Both the position numbers and the translations under genes were made by a program. The notes beneath the pieces are model-generated. The model ran no database searches. It had not been told where the DNA came from and saw nothing but the letters and a program-made list of their open reading frames with translations. This document shows positions 13,985 to 22,746 of a stretch of DNA of 31,264 nt, in pieces (the stretch's first letter is position 1; each line of letters opens with the position of its first letter). Source of the stretch: an uncultured Collinsella sp. (lineage in GTDB: Bacteria; Actinomycetota; Coriobacteriia; Coriobacteriales; Coriobacteriaceae); NCBI GenBank assembly GCA_900757595.1, contig CAAEOL010000054.1, positions 1 through 31,264 on the forward strand. Reading direction: 5' to 3'.

Positions 13985-16642
13985 TTAGGCGCCGAGCGCG
14001 GTCTTAGCGGCCGCGAGGGCATCGACGAGGCCGCCGGCGTTCTTGCCACCGGCCTGGGCCATGTTGGGACGGCCGCCACCACGACCGTCGACCAGGCCCG
14101 CGATCTGCTTGATCACGTTGCCGGCGTGGAAACCGGCCTTGACGGCGTCATCAGAGCCGGCGGCGAGCAGGGCCGGGGTGCCCTTCTCGGTCACGCTGGC
14201 GACGACGCAGGCGACAGGACCGGCGACCTTCTGGTGCACGGTATCCCAGACGTTTCGCAGGTCGGCAGCCTCAAGGCCCTGGAGCTCAGCGACGACGAGC
14301 TTGTAGCCGTCGAGCTCGACGGCGCCCTCGATGGCGCTAGAGATAGCGTCGGAGGAGCCACCGGTCAGCGCCTTCTTGAGCTTGTTGGAAGTCTCGCGCA
14401 GCTCGGCCTGCAGGTTCTCCACGCGGGCGGGAACCTCGTCGACGCGGCACTTGAGCGCAGCGGCAGCGGCGTCGACGAGTGCCAGGCGGTCGGCCATGTA
14501 GTCGAGAGCACCCTTAGAGGTCACGGCCTCGATACGACGGACGTTGGAACCCGTGGAGGACTCGGAAATGATCTTGAACAGGCCGATCTCGGCGGTGTTG
14601 GCGGCATGGGTACCACCGCAGAGCTCACGGGAGAACGGCTGATCCTCAGCGCCCACGGAGACAACGCGGACGACGTCACCATACTTCTCGCCAAACAGGG
14701 CGACAGCACCGGCGGCCTTGGCCTCGTCGATGCCCATGACGCGGGTAACGACCGGCTTGGAGGCGAAGATCTGCTGGTTGACCAGGTCCTCGACAGCCTT
14801 GAGCTGCTCGGAGGACAGGGCCTCGAAGTGCGTGAAGTCAAAGCGCAGGTGCGCGGGCGTCACCAGCGAGCCAGCCTGGGAGACATGCTCGCCCAGGACC
14901 TGCTTAAGCGCGGCGTCGAGCAGGTGCGTGGCGGTGTGGTTGCGACGCAGGAAGCCACGGCGCTCGGCGTCGAGCGCGGCGGTCACGGTAGCACCGACGG
15001 TCAGCGTACCCTCGGCGACGTGAGCAACGTGAGCATACAGGCCGTTGTGGTTCTTGGTATCGGAAATGGTCACTGCAACGCCCTCGGCGGAAAGCTCACC
15101 GGCGTCACCCTGCTGGCCGCCCATCTCGGCATAGAACGGAGTGTGGTCGAGCACGACCTCGACATCCTCGCCCGCGGCAGCGGACTCAACGGACTCACCG
15201 TTGCGAACGATAGCGACAACCTTGGCGCCCTCGATGACGTCGTTGTCATAGCCGTCGAACTCGGTCGCAGCGACCTTGTCCGAAAGCTCGACCCACACGT
15301 CATTGAAGCTGCCCCAGGCATCGCCCTTGGCGTTGGCGCGGGCGCGGGCCTTCTGGTCCTCCATGCAGGCGGTAAAGCCGTCCATGTCGACGTCGTGACC
15401 GGCGGCGCCGGCGATCTCGACAGTCAGATCAATGGGGAAACCAAAGGTGTCGTGAAGCTTAAAGGCAACATCGCCCGGAAGGACAGCGCCGTCGGCGAGC
15501 GCGGCCAGGGCCTCGTCCAGGTAAACGCGGCCGTTGTCGAGCGTCGTTGAGAAACGCTCCTCCTCGGAAGCGACGATGCCCTTAACGAGCGCGACGTTCT
15601 TGAGCAGCTCGGGATAGGCCTCGCCCATCTGGGCGTTGACCTCGTCGATAAACTTGGCCAGGAAGGCGCCCTCGATGCCCAGCAGGCGACCGTGGAACAC
15701 GGCACGGCGGAGCAGGCGGCGAAGGACGTACTCGCGACCCTCGTTACCGGGCAGGATGCCGTCGGAGATCATAAAGTCGACGGCACGGGAGTGGTCGGCG
15801 ATGATGCGCAGGGAGCGGCTGGCACCGGAGTAATCGTCGGCGTCATAGGTCTTGCCGCTGATCTCCTCACCGAGCTTGATGAGGTGCTGCATCAGATCGC
15901 CGTCGTAGTTAGCGGTCTTGTGCTGCATGATGGCGGCCATGCGCTCCAGACCCATGCCCGTATCGAGGTTGCGGTGCGGCAGCTCCGGCATGGAGCCGTC
16001 CTCCTGGCGGTCGTACTGGGTAAAGACGAGATTCCAGAACTCCAAGAAGCGGTCGCAGTCGCAGCCGGGCTTGCAGTCGGGGCTGCCGCAACCGACCTCC
16101 TCGCCCATGTCAAAGTAGATCTCGGAGCACGGACCGCAGGGACCGGTGGGGCCAGCGGCCCAGAAGTTGTCGTCCTCGCCCAAGCGGGAGATGTGGTCCT
16201 CGGCAACGCCCAGGGAGCGCCATACGTCATGGGTCTCGTCGTCCTCGGTAAAGACGGTGAAGTACAGGCGATCGAGCGGCAGCTTAAACTCCTTGGTGAT
16301 GAGCTCAAAGGCCCAAGCGCAGGCCTGCTGCTTTGAGACGCCGCCAAAGGAGAAGTCGCCGAGCATCTCAAAGAAGGACAGGTGACGGCCGTCCTCACCG
16401 ATGCAATCGATGTCGTTGGTGCGGACGCACTTCTGGCAGGAGATCGCGCCGATCTCCTTCATGGTCTTCTTGCCCTGGTAGTACTCCTTAAACTGATTCA
16501 TGCCGGCGTTGGCAAGCAGCAGCGAAGGATCGTCGGGGACGAGGGACGAAGAAGGGTAGAGCTTAAGACCGCGCTCCTCAAAGAAATTGAGGAACTTAGA
16601 GCGGATCTCGGCCGTAGTCATTGACGGGTAGTCAGCACTCAT
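13985..16642 (-). CDS. alaS: Alanine--tRNA ligase
   Basis: AlaRS charges tRNA-Ala and edits mischarged Ser or Gly. The 885 residues show the class II catalytic core (NAGMNQFK, GLERM), the editing-domain zinc site HTATH at 569-573 with C675 and H679 in CGGTH, and a C-terminal C-Ala domain with the glycine-rich DGRGGGRPNMAQAGG. Length is normal. The start at 16642 has AGGAG 9 bases upstream; an in-frame ATG at 16621 would also leave the core intact, and the extension to 16732 is unsupported. It heads the alaS-ruvX-mltG-yqeG-aroK-aroB operon. Confidence 0.97.
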   Translation of the reverse strand: MSADYPSMTTAEIRSKFLNFFEERGLKLYPSSSLVPDDPSLLLANAGMNQFKEYYQGKKTMKEIGAISCQKCVRTNDIDCIGEDGRHLSFFEMLGDFSFGGVSKQQACAWAFELITKEFKLPLDRLYFTVFTEDDETHDVWRSLGVAEDHISRLGEDDNFWAAGPTGPCGPCSEIYFDMGEEVGCGSPDCKPGCDCDRFLEFWNLVFTQYDRQEDGSMPELPHRNLDTGMGLERMAAIMQHKTANYDGDLMQHLIKLGEEISGKTYDADDYSGASRSLRIIADHSRAVDFMISDGILPGNEGREYVLRRLLRRAVFHGRLLGIEGAFLAKFIDEVNAQMGEAYPELLKNVALVKGIVASEEERFSTTLDNGRVYLDEALAALADGAVLPGDVAFKLHDTFGFPIDLTVEIAGAAGHDVDMDGFTACMEDQKARARANAKGDAWGSFNDVWVELSDKVAATEFDGYDNDVIEGAKVVAIVRNGESVESAAAGEDVEVVLDHTPFYAEMGGQQGDAGELSAEGVAVTISDTKNHNGLYAHVAHVAEGTLTVGATVTAALDAERRGFLRRNHTATHLLDAALKQVLGEHVSQAGSLVTPAHLRFDFTHFEALSSEQLKAVEDLVNQQIFASKPVVTRVMGIDEAKAAGAVALFGEKYGDVVRVVSVGAEDQPFSRELCGGTHAANTAEIGLFKIISESSTGSNVRRIEAVTSKGALDYMADRLALVDAAAAALKCRVDEVPARVENLQAELRETSNKLKKALTGGSSDAISSAIEGAVELDGYKLVVAELQGLEAADLRNVWDTVHQKVAGPVACVVASVTEKGTPALLAAGSDDAVKAGFHAGNVIKQIAGLVDGRGGGRPNMAQAGGKNAGGLVDALAAAKTALGA

Positions 16643-16688
16643 AGAGGGAATCTCCTCGGTTTCACATCGAAACAGTTCAAACGTAACG

Positions 16689-16694
16689 ATATTA
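16689..16694 (-). promoter_or_regulatory. Extended -10 promoter of the alaS operon
   Basis: The minus strand reads TGGTAATAT, an extended -10 with core TAATAT at 16689-16694. A weak -35 (TTTGCA or TTGCAC) lies 16-17 bases upstream and overlaps the U-run of the preceding terminator. The leader to the alaS ATG is about 40 bases, too short for a riboswitch. Confidence 0.5.
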
Positions 16695-16714
16695 CCATCC
16701 CACCGCGCAAGTGC

Positions 16715-16743
16715 AAAAAAGAGGGCCGGCACAATGCCGGCCC
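16715..16743 (-). terminator. Rho-independent terminator of the sigma factor/AI-2E operon
   Basis: On the minus strand GGGCCGGCA, a 3-base loop and TGCCGGCCC (16723-16743) form a perfect 9-pair stem followed by a C and six U (16715-16720). It lies about 50 bases past the AI-2E gene stop and directly before the alaS promoter. Confidence 0.95.
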
Positions 16744-16794
16744 TTCAGCGAAATTGCATGTTAGCGCGTATGAATGTTAACGCGAATTACCCCG

Positions 16795-18204
16795 CTACTT
16801 GTCGTCATCGTCCATGGAACCGTCGATGCCGGTTTTGGTGTCGTCATCCGTGTTGGAATCGTCATCCTTGGCGAAGGGGTTCTTGAAAAAGCCTGTCGCA
16901 TCGGGCTGCAGGTCCGAAAGCTTGATCCAAGGATTATCGAGCTCGGGCTTGGGCATAGCTTTAGCCTCGGGCGCAGTCTCGTTACCGATGAGCTCGGACT
17001 CATAGATGAACGTATCGTCCCCAAGCGCGTCGTAGGCGGCGACCGGGTTGCCCTCGGCATCGCGATACGGCGTGCCCTTAAACACAGCGCCGTCATAGGC
17101 CACAAGTTGGCGGCCGGTCTCATTCTCGAAGTAGTACACGAAGATACCTTTGAGGGCCGCACACAGCGGGATAGCAATAATCATGCCGATGGGGCCCATG
17201 AGTGCCGAGCCAATAACGAGCGCCGTGAGGCTCATGATGGGATGCACCTGCACCGAGCTCTGCATGACCTTAGGCGAAATCACGTTATCGGTGACGTTTT
17301 GCGCAACCATCGTCACGATGAGCGTCCACAACGCCAACATGGGGCTGAACATGAAACCGAGCACTGTGGCGATTGCCGCGCTCACCCAGGGGCCGACGAC
17401 CGGAACCAAATGCATGATGCCGGTAAAGATAGCCATGAGCGCCGCATACGGATGGCCGATAATCATAAAACCGATAAAAGCGAGGAAACCACCGCAGATG
17501 GACGTCACGACCATACCGCGCATGTAGCCGCCGACAGAGCGAGAAAGGATGGCGACCATAAAGCGGTACGAGGTCTCCTTCTCCTGACCGATGATGGTGC
17601 AAATCTCGTGGTGCATGCGAGGGTAGTCGCAAGCCATCCAGTAGGCAAGCACCAGACCAAGGAAGATCACGAACAGCTGCGAGGCCGTATTGGTGATGAG
17701 CGGGAACACACCGCGGCCAAGCTCGGCAGCGATCTGAGACACATACTTCGATGCCACGGTAACCAGCGACGAAAGATTATCGTCCAAATACTCCATGAGC
17801 GGCGTGTTGTTGAGCGTCTTGACATGCGAGACCATCTCGTTGAGGTCGCCACCCGCAACACGAAGCTGCTCAGGCAGACGGCTCAGGACTTCCATGATCT
17901 GACCAAAGAGAATCGGCGACAAGATGCAAACGACACCGACGAGTACGGCAACAACAACAATAAGCGCGATAAGCGAACCGATGCCGCGATTCACGCCATG
18001 GTGCTCGAGCCAGTTGGTGATCGGGGACATCACAAAAGCAATGATGGAGCCAACGGCAAGGAACTCAATAACCGGTGCCAGGATGCCCATAAGGTTAAAG
18101 ATGACAGCAGCAATAACAATGCAGCCGACAACAGCCCAAATGCGCAGCGTCAGAATGCGGGTGTCGCGCAGCGCGCGATCGGTTTGTTGGGGATGCTCAC
18201 TCAT
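16795..18204 (-). CDS. AI-2E family transporter (putative membrane permease)
   Basis: This 469-residue polytopic membrane protein of the AI-2 exporter superfamily (PF01594) has hydrophobic segments near the N-terminus (about 22-85, then about 88-105), a long extracytoplasmic or amphipathic stretch (about 110-200), and a cluster of further segments with the typical GPWVSAAIATVLGF and MGPIGMIIAIPLCAALKGI pattern. The last ~120 residues are soluble and end in an Asp-rich tail. The substrate is unknown; members export autoinducer-2, Na+ or other solutes. Its ATG overlaps the sigma factor stop by four bases (ATGA), suggesting it belongs to the same stress operon. Confidence 0.88.
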   Translation of the reverse strand: MSEHPQQTDRALRDTRILTLRIWAVVGCIVIAAVIFNLMGILAPVIEFLAVGSIIAFVMSPITNWLEHHGVNRGIGSLIALIVVVAVLVGVVCILSPILFGQIMEVLSRLPEQLRVAGGDLNEMVSHVKTLNNTPLMEYLDDNLSSLVTVASKYVSQIAAELGRGVFPLITNTASQLFVIFLGLVLAYWMACDYPRMHHEICTIIGQEKETSYRFMVAILSRSVGGYMRGMVVTSICGGFLAFIGFMIIGHPYAALMAIFTGIMHLVPVVGPWVSAAIATVLGFMFSPMLALWTLIVTMVAQNVTDNVISPKVMQSSVQVHPIMSLTALVIGSALMGPIGMIIAIPLCAALKGIFVYYFENETGRQLVAYDGAVFKGTPYRDAEGNPVAAYDALGDDTFIYESELIGNETAPEAKAMPKPELDNPWIKLSDLQPDATGFFKNPFAKDDDSNTDDDTKTGIDGSMDDDDK

Positions 18205-18992
18205 GAACGAACCATCACTCCGTCGGGGTCGATCTTATCCTGAATCTTCTTGAGGGTGCGGCGCAGCAGGCGCGAGACCTGCACCTGCGAGATGCCCAGC
18301 TTCTTGGCGATCTCGATCTGGGTCATGCCCTTCACAAAGCGCAGCTCGATAACCTCACGCTCGCGCGGCGAGAAATCGCGGATGGCTTCCTCGATCACCA
18401 GGCGGTCATCGGTAAAGTCGAGCTCGTTGTCGTCGTCGGCGTAACGGTCAAGAATCGAGGGCGCATCGTCGGAATCGGACGCTCCGGGAGCCTCGATGGG
18501 CACCGACGTATAGGCCGACGACGATTCCATGGCCTCCAGGACCTCGTCGACGGTCACGTCCAGGTACTCAGCGATTTCTTCGACCTTGGGCGAGCGCTGC
18601 AACTCGTTGGTAAGCTTGTCGGTAGCCTGGTTAACCTTGGCAGAAAGCTCCTGCAGGCGACGAGGCACGCGCACGCTCCAGCCCTTGTCACGGAAGTGAC
18701 GCTTGATCTCGCCCAAGATGGTGGGCGTGGCAAACGTGGTGAACTCGAGTCCGCGCTCAGGGTCAAAGCGGTCGATTGCCTTGAGCAGGCCCAAATAGCC
18801 AACCTGCATCAGGTCGTCGAGCGGCTCGCCGCGATTCTTAAATTTGTTGGCAAGGAACCTTACCAGGTTCATATGGGACATGACGAGCTGCTCGCGGGCG
18901 TCCGGATCACCGGTCTCCTTGTAGCGACGAAACAGCTCGCGGGTTTTCTCCTTGTCCCAAGCGGTCTTGCCGCTCCGGGAACGTTCGGTCAT
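18201..18992 (-). CDS. RNA polymerase sigma factor, SigB/SigF/SigG class
   Basis: The 263-residue group 3 sigma-70 factor would direct RNA polymerase to stress or development promoters. Region 2 is at about 35-105 (NLVRFLANKFKNRGEPLDDLMQ... and FTTFATPTILGEIKRHFRD), region 3 at about 110-165, and region 4 with its helix-turn-helix at about 205-256 (MTQIEIAKKLGISQVQVSRLL). An acidic insert (about 165-195) sits between regions 3 and 4. It starts one base after the stop of the RsbW-like gene, the gene order typical of anti-sigma/sigma pairs (rsbW-sigB, spoIIAB-spoIIAC). The organism's likely class does not sporulate, so a stress role is more likely. Confidence 0.93.
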   Translation of the reverse strand: MTERSRSGKTAWDKEKTRELFRRYKETGDPDAREQLVMSHMNLVRFLANKFKNRGEPLDDLMQVGYLGLLKAIDRFDPERGLEFTTFATPTILGEIKRHFRDKGWSVRVPRRLQELSAKVNQATDKLTNELQRSPKVEEIAEYLDVTVDEVLEAMESSSAYTSVPIEAPGASDSDDAPSILDRYADDDNELDFTDDRLVIEEAIRDFSPREREVIELRFVKGMTQIEIAKKLGISQVQVSRLLRRTLKKIQDKIDPDGVMVRS

Positions 18993-18993
18993 A

Positions 18994-19371
18994 TTAGATA
19001 TCCGCCTTGAGATCGAGGGAAAGCGTCAGGGGCGCCGCAGTCTTTTCGTAGGAATCGCACACGCTCGCGAGGATGAGCTCGGCATACACCGCAGCCTGGT
19101 CGTTTTCATCAACCGTAGCCTGGTCTCCAAAGGTAATAGTCATGCCAACGTGAGTCTCATCGACATCGAATTTGATGGTGATGTCGTCGCAGTCGACCGC
19201 GGTGCACCCAAAGATGAAAGCCTCCTCGGCAGCCATGCGGATGTCCTCGATGCGATCGACAGACATGGAGCACAGGGCACCAACGTTGGCTGCCGTCATG
19301 CGCACAAGGCGAGCGAGACGCGGGTCGCCGGCAACGGTCAGCGTGATGGGGCAGGTTGCTTCGCTACTCAT
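18994..19371 (-). CDS. RsbW/SpoIIAB-like anti-sigma factor homologue with degenerate ATP-binding motifs
   Basis: This 125-residue protein has the GHKL-like start and helix pattern of RsbW (IEDIRMAAEEAFIFGCT at about 41-57, aligned with the family's RxAVSEAVTNAIxHG). At the N-box the Asn is replaced by Phe54, and neither a DxGxG (G1) nor a GxGL (G2) motif is visible downstream, so ATP binding and RsbV phosphorylation look unlikely. GGAG precedes the ATG by 9 bases, and the start overlaps the previous gene by eight bases. Its position directly before the sigma gene argues for an anti-sigma role by simple binding. No anti-anti-sigma gene is present. Confidence 0.75.
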   Translation of the reverse strand: MSSEATCPITLTVAGDPRLARLVRMTAANVGALCSMSVDRIEDIRMAAEEAFIFGCTAVDCDDITIKFDVDETHVGMTITFGDQATVDENDQAAVYAELILASVCDSYEKTAAPLTLSLDLKADI

Positions 19372-19957
19372 CGCAGGACTCCTCAGAGGACTCGGCGGGC
19401 GTATAGGTGTAATACTGAGCCGGCTTGGCTGCGGGCTTCTGAGCCGCATCCGCACCATCGGCGGCCTCGTCCTCAGCCTCACCGATCAGAACGCGCTCGG
19501 TAGGCTGCTCGGCCTCGGCGGCGGCAGCGGCTAGCTTACGATCGGCGTCGGCTGCAGGAGCCTTCACCTTATTGAAGAGCTTCTGCACGGCGCCGGCCGC
19601 AGAATCTGTCACGCTCGATACGGCATTGCTGGCCTCGGCCATACTGCCCGTGACCTCGGAGATGTCGCGAACTACCGCCTCAACCTCAACGAGGTTGGAC
19701 GTCAGGGCGTCAATGGCAGTCTTGCTCGACTTGAGGAGCGGCTCCATCTGGGCAAGTGCCGGCGTAAGCTCGTCAACGGCGCCATCAAGCTTTGCCACCA
19801 CGGGCTGCGCCTCGGCAATCGTATTATTGAGGTCGGTTACCGTCTTGTCGAGCGAGTCGACAACGGTGCGGGTTTTACGCAGGGTGAGCGCAAGCTCAAC
19901 GATAGCCCACACGCCGGCAACGGCGAGCAGCAGCAAGGCGATTTGAATGGGACTCAT
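19364..19957 (-). CDS. DUF948-like membrane-anchored stress protein
   Basis: The 197-residue protein has one N-terminal membrane segment (about 4-24, IQIALLLLAVAGVWAIVELAL), then a heptad-like amphipathic helix region (about 28-130) rich in Val/Leu/Asp/Ser, and an Ala/Glu-rich low-complexity tail ending in SSEESCDE. This layout fits DUF948 proteins such as Bacillus YtxG, which are general-stress proteins; the family match is from pattern only. GGGAGG lies 5 bases before the ATG. As first gene of the RsbW-like/sigma/AI-2E operon, it fits a stress regulon. Confidence 0.7.
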   Translation of the reverse strand: MSPIQIALLLLAVAGVWAIVELALTLRKTRTVVDSLDKTVTDLNNTIAEAQPVVAKLDGAVDELTPALAQMEPLLKSSKTAIDALTSNLVEVEAVVRDISEVTGSMAEASNAVSSVTDSAAGAVQKLFNKVKAPAADADRKLAAAAAEAEQPTERVLIGEAEDEAADGADAAQKPAAKPAQYYTYTPAESSEESCDE

Positions 19958-20057
19958 ACAAGCCTCCCAAAGGAATCGAAATACAAACGCTTTCCATGGT
20001 ACCCCAAAGGGGACCGAACATGCCAAGAGCAGCAACGTGGGACAAAATTATCAGCAG

Positions 20058-21407
20058 CTACTTCGGTGCATTCCCGCTGCGGTCGCGTTCGCTTTGCTCT
20101 ACGCGCCATTCTTCCCAACCGCGGCCGGCAGGCTGCCAAAATGCACCGCGTTCTAAGCCTTCGGGCAAATAGCGCTGGTCGACCCAGCCTTCGGGATAAT
20201 CGTGCGGATACTTATACACACCGTATTCATCGCCGCCCGGGCGATGGCGATCGCGTAGATAACTCGGCACCTCGCGAAGCCCACTAGAATGGATATCGGC
20301 CAGCGCCGCATCGATTGAAGCCTCACACGCGTTGGATTTAGGCGCCAAGCACACATAGAGTGCAGCCTGAGCCAGGTTAATGCGGCACTCGGGATAGCCA
20401 ATGACCTCGGCAGACTTAAACGCGGCATGCGCCACCAAAAGCGCCTGCGGATCGGCGTTGCCAACATCCTCAGAAGCCTGAATCATAATACGGCGTGCAA
20501 TAAACTTAGGATCCTCCCCTGCATCGATCATGCGCGCGAGCCAATAAATGGTGGCATCGGGGTCGCTGCCGCGCATGGACTTAATGAACGCACTGATAAT
20601 GTCGTAGTGCATGTCACCGTTTTTGTCATACGAAAACCCACGGCGCGGATTGGCGATCTTCACATCGTCGACCGTGATGGAATACCGCTCCCCCGCCGCC
20701 GGAGCCGGCGTCCCCTCGGTATCGGGACGCGTGACGGCAATCTCGCTCGCCAACTCAAGCGTCGTCAGGGCCGAGCGTGCATCACCCGCTGCCAGCGTGC
20801 AAATGGTCTTGACCGTATCATCATCGGCCGAGAATTTGCCGTTCAGGCCCTGAGGCGCCTCGAGCGCACGCTCGATAAGCATGGCGATATCCTCGTCCTT
20901 TAAATGCTCAAGCTCCACGACTCGACCACGTGAGAGCAGCGCCGAGTTGACCTCGAAGTACGGATTCTCCGTCGTAGCGCCAATCATAATGACGGTACGG
21001 TTCTCAACTGCATGCAGCAGGGCATCCTGCTGCGACTTAGAGAAGCGGTGAATCTCATCGATGAATAGAATGGTGCGGCGGTCGTACGTATTCAGGCGCG
21101 TCTTGGCCTCATCGATCACGCGGCGCAAGTCCTTTACGGTGCCCGTCACGGCGCTGACCTCGACAAACTCGCTCTTAGTATGGTTGGCGATAATGTGGGC
21201 CAGCGTCGTCTTACCCGTACCGGCCGGCCCGTACAGAATCACGCTCGAAAGCACGTCGTGCTCGATCGCGGCACGCAACCATGAGCCCTTACCGACGGCC
21301 TTTTGCTGGCCCACATAATCGTCGAGCGAATTGGGGCGCATGCGCACCGCAAGCGGCGCATTCTGAAAGGAACGCTCGCGCGTCGAAGCAGAAAAAAGGT
21401 CGTCCAT
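20058..21407 (-). CDS. rarA: Replication-associated recombination protein RarA (MgsA)
   Basis: RarA is a clamp-loader-like AAA+ ATPase acting at stalled replication forks. The 449 residues show Walker A GPAGTGKTT at about 60-68, Walker B ILFIDEIHRFSK, sensor 1 GATTENP, the arginine-finger region ALLSRGRV, and the C-terminal MgsA domain (SAFIKSMRGSDPDAT, DRHRPGG, YPHDYPEGWV). The start at 21407 gives the typical MDDLF opening; further in-frame starts at 21413, 21422 and a TTG at 21425 are possible. It lies 60 bases after the dGTPase-like gene and probably has its own promoter. Confidence 0.95.
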   Translation of the reverse strand: MDDLFSASTRERSFQNAPLAVRMRPNSLDDYVGQQKAVGKGSWLRAAIEHDVLSSVILYGPAGTGKTTLAHIIANHTKSEFVEVSAVTGTVKDLRRVIDEAKTRLNTYDRRTILFIDEIHRFSKSQQDALLHAVENRTVIMIGATTENPYFEVNSALLSRGRVVELEHLKDEDIAMLIERALEAPQGLNGKFSADDDTVKTICTLAAGDARSALTTLELASEIAVTRPDTEGTPAPAAGERYSITVDDVKIANPRRGFSYDKNGDMHYDIISAFIKSMRGSDPDATIYWLARMIDAGEDPKFIARRIMIQASEDVGNADPQALLVAHAAFKSAEVIGYPECRINLAQAALYVCLAPKSNACEASIDAALADIHSSGLREVPSYLRDRHRPGGDEYGVYKYPHDYPEGWVDQRYLPEGLERGAFWQPAGRGWEEWRVEQSERDRSGNAPK

Positions 21408-21446
21408 AGCCATCCCGTGCATCAATCAAAAACGTTTTCCACAAAC

Positions 21447-21452
21447 AGTATA
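21447..21452 (-). promoter_or_regulatory. Possible -10 box of rarA
   Basis: TATACT on the minus strand lies about 40 bases before the rarA start in an AT-rich gap of 60 bases after the dGTPase-like gene. No convincing -35 is spaced correctly, so rarA may also be read from the upstream genes. Confidence 0.3.
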
Positions 21453-21467
21453 CCGAATAAATACGAA

Positions 21468-22715
21468 CTACCGTTCGTTAATATAGGTGCGGTGCGGAAA
21501 CTCCAGACCAGGGAATAGCTTGCTCGTCAGCTCGCAGAAATAGCCGTCCGTCATGCTCGCGATGTAATCCACCACCGCTTGATCCTTGTCGTCCTGCCAA
21601 GCATAGATGCGGCCATAATAGGAAAGCTGCTGCTCAATACGCGAAATGTGGTGCTTAAAGATGTAGGAGGACTCGTCACCCTCGTTTATATCCTGCAGGC
21701 AACGGTCGTAGAGCTTTTCAAAGGCCTCGCGCAGTTCCGCTTCGGAGTCGCCTTCGATACCGCCCTTGCTATAGATCTTCTCGTAGTTCTCGCGCTTGGC
21801 TCGGCGGATCTCCTCAAACAGGTCCTCGCTCATCTCGATACGCGGTTTGCCGTAGCTATGCTCAACGATATCGATGGAAGCGTGCGTGAGAATCCAGCTG
21901 TTATAGGCGCCGCCCCGACCATCGTCAAAAGCGTCGGGCGACAGCAGGCCCGCCGCAATGGCGTCCTGACGATCACGACCGACGTAGGCGAGGATATCCG
22001 AGATACGCACCACACAGCCCTCGAGCGTCATGGGACGCAGGTGCTCAATCGCGCTATAGCCTGTGGCAATGCATTCCTCGACGGTTCGGTCGAACTGGTC
22101 AAAGGAACCCATGTCCGAAAGCTCAAAAACACGCTGTTCGTACTCGCCGTTGTGGCATAGCACGCCGTCGAGCGTCTGGAGCGACACGTTGCGGCCATAC
22201 AGGGCGTCGAGCACGCGGACCGACTGAACGTTATGGAAAAAGTAGCGACCCGTGCGCTCATGATAGATATCGTTGAGAAAACGCTCACCGGCATGGCCGA
22301 AAGGCGTGTGGCCCAAGTCGTGGCCCAGGCCAATCGCCTCGATCAGATCGCAATTGAGCCCCAGGGCGCGACCGATATCGCGCGCAATGCGGGAGACAAG
22401 CTGCACGTGCAAACCGCGGCGTGACAGATCGTCATTGCTACGGAAGCTAAAGACCTGCGTTTTGCCTGCATAACGGGTGTACGCCGGAAGATGAAGTATC
22501 TTTTCGGTATCGCGCATAAACGCCGGACGCATAAGCGTGCCTTTGTCGGCGGCGCGATCAATACGACGAATGACCTGATCGTCGTTGCAACGATACGGGT
22601 TAACATAGCCCGAAGCACGATCGGTGGCAATGCGCTCGAAAAGTTCGGGCGACAACGCCGAGGGAATACGGTCCATGCGCGCCTTAATGACGGCCGTTTC
22701 TTGATTAGTTGCCAT
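21468..22715 (-). CDS. dgt: Deoxyguanosinetriphosphate triphosphohydrolase-like HD protein
   Basis: Members of this family hydrolyse dNTPs (typically dGTP) to nucleoside and triphosphate. The 415-residue protein carries the HD metal site: His103 (GLHVQ), His132-Asp133 in GLGHDLGHTPFGHAGE, and the later Asp in VRISDILAYVGRD. The Dgt-type LCHNGE segment is also present. AAGGAG lies 6 bases before the ATG at 22715. It follows the prepilin peptidase gene by 31 bases. The usual RTRLTHS entry motif is changed to DLSRRGLHV, so the substrate may differ from dGTP. Confidence 0.88.
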   Translation of the reverse strand: MATNQETAVIKARMDRIPSALSPELFERIATDRASGYVNPYRCNDDQVIRRIDRAADKGTLMRPAFMRDTEKILHLPAYTRYAGKTQVFSFRSNDDLSRRGLHVQLVSRIARDIGRALGLNCDLIEAIGLGHDLGHTPFGHAGERFLNDIYHERTGRYFFHNVQSVRVLDALYGRNVSLQTLDGVLCHNGEYEQRVFELSDMGSFDQFDRTVEECIATGYSAIEHLRPMTLEGCVVRISDILAYVGRDRQDAIAAGLLSPDAFDDGRGGAYNSWILTHASIDIVEHSYGKPRIEMSEDLFEEIRRAKRENYEKIYSKGGIEGDSEAELREAFEKLYDRCLQDINEGDESSYIFKHHISRIEQQLSYYGRIYAWQDDKDQAVVDYIASMTDGYFCELTSKLFPGLEFPHRTYINER

Positions 22716-22746
22716 GGCATGCTCCTTAAGAAGGATGCGCAATCGG

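Noticed and set aside
14126..15550. A 474-codon plus-strand open frame opposite alaS (with similar ones opposite pepQ and the AI-2E gene)
   Set aside because: These are shadows caused by codon bias; the minus-strand proteins have all expected motifs.
19998..20030. A SigB-type promoter (GGGTAC as -10) before the DUF948-like gene, implying autoregulation
   Set aside because: The only GTT-type -35 upstream is about 11 bases away, too close for the 13-17 spacing of such promoters, and GGGTAC is part of a hairpin.
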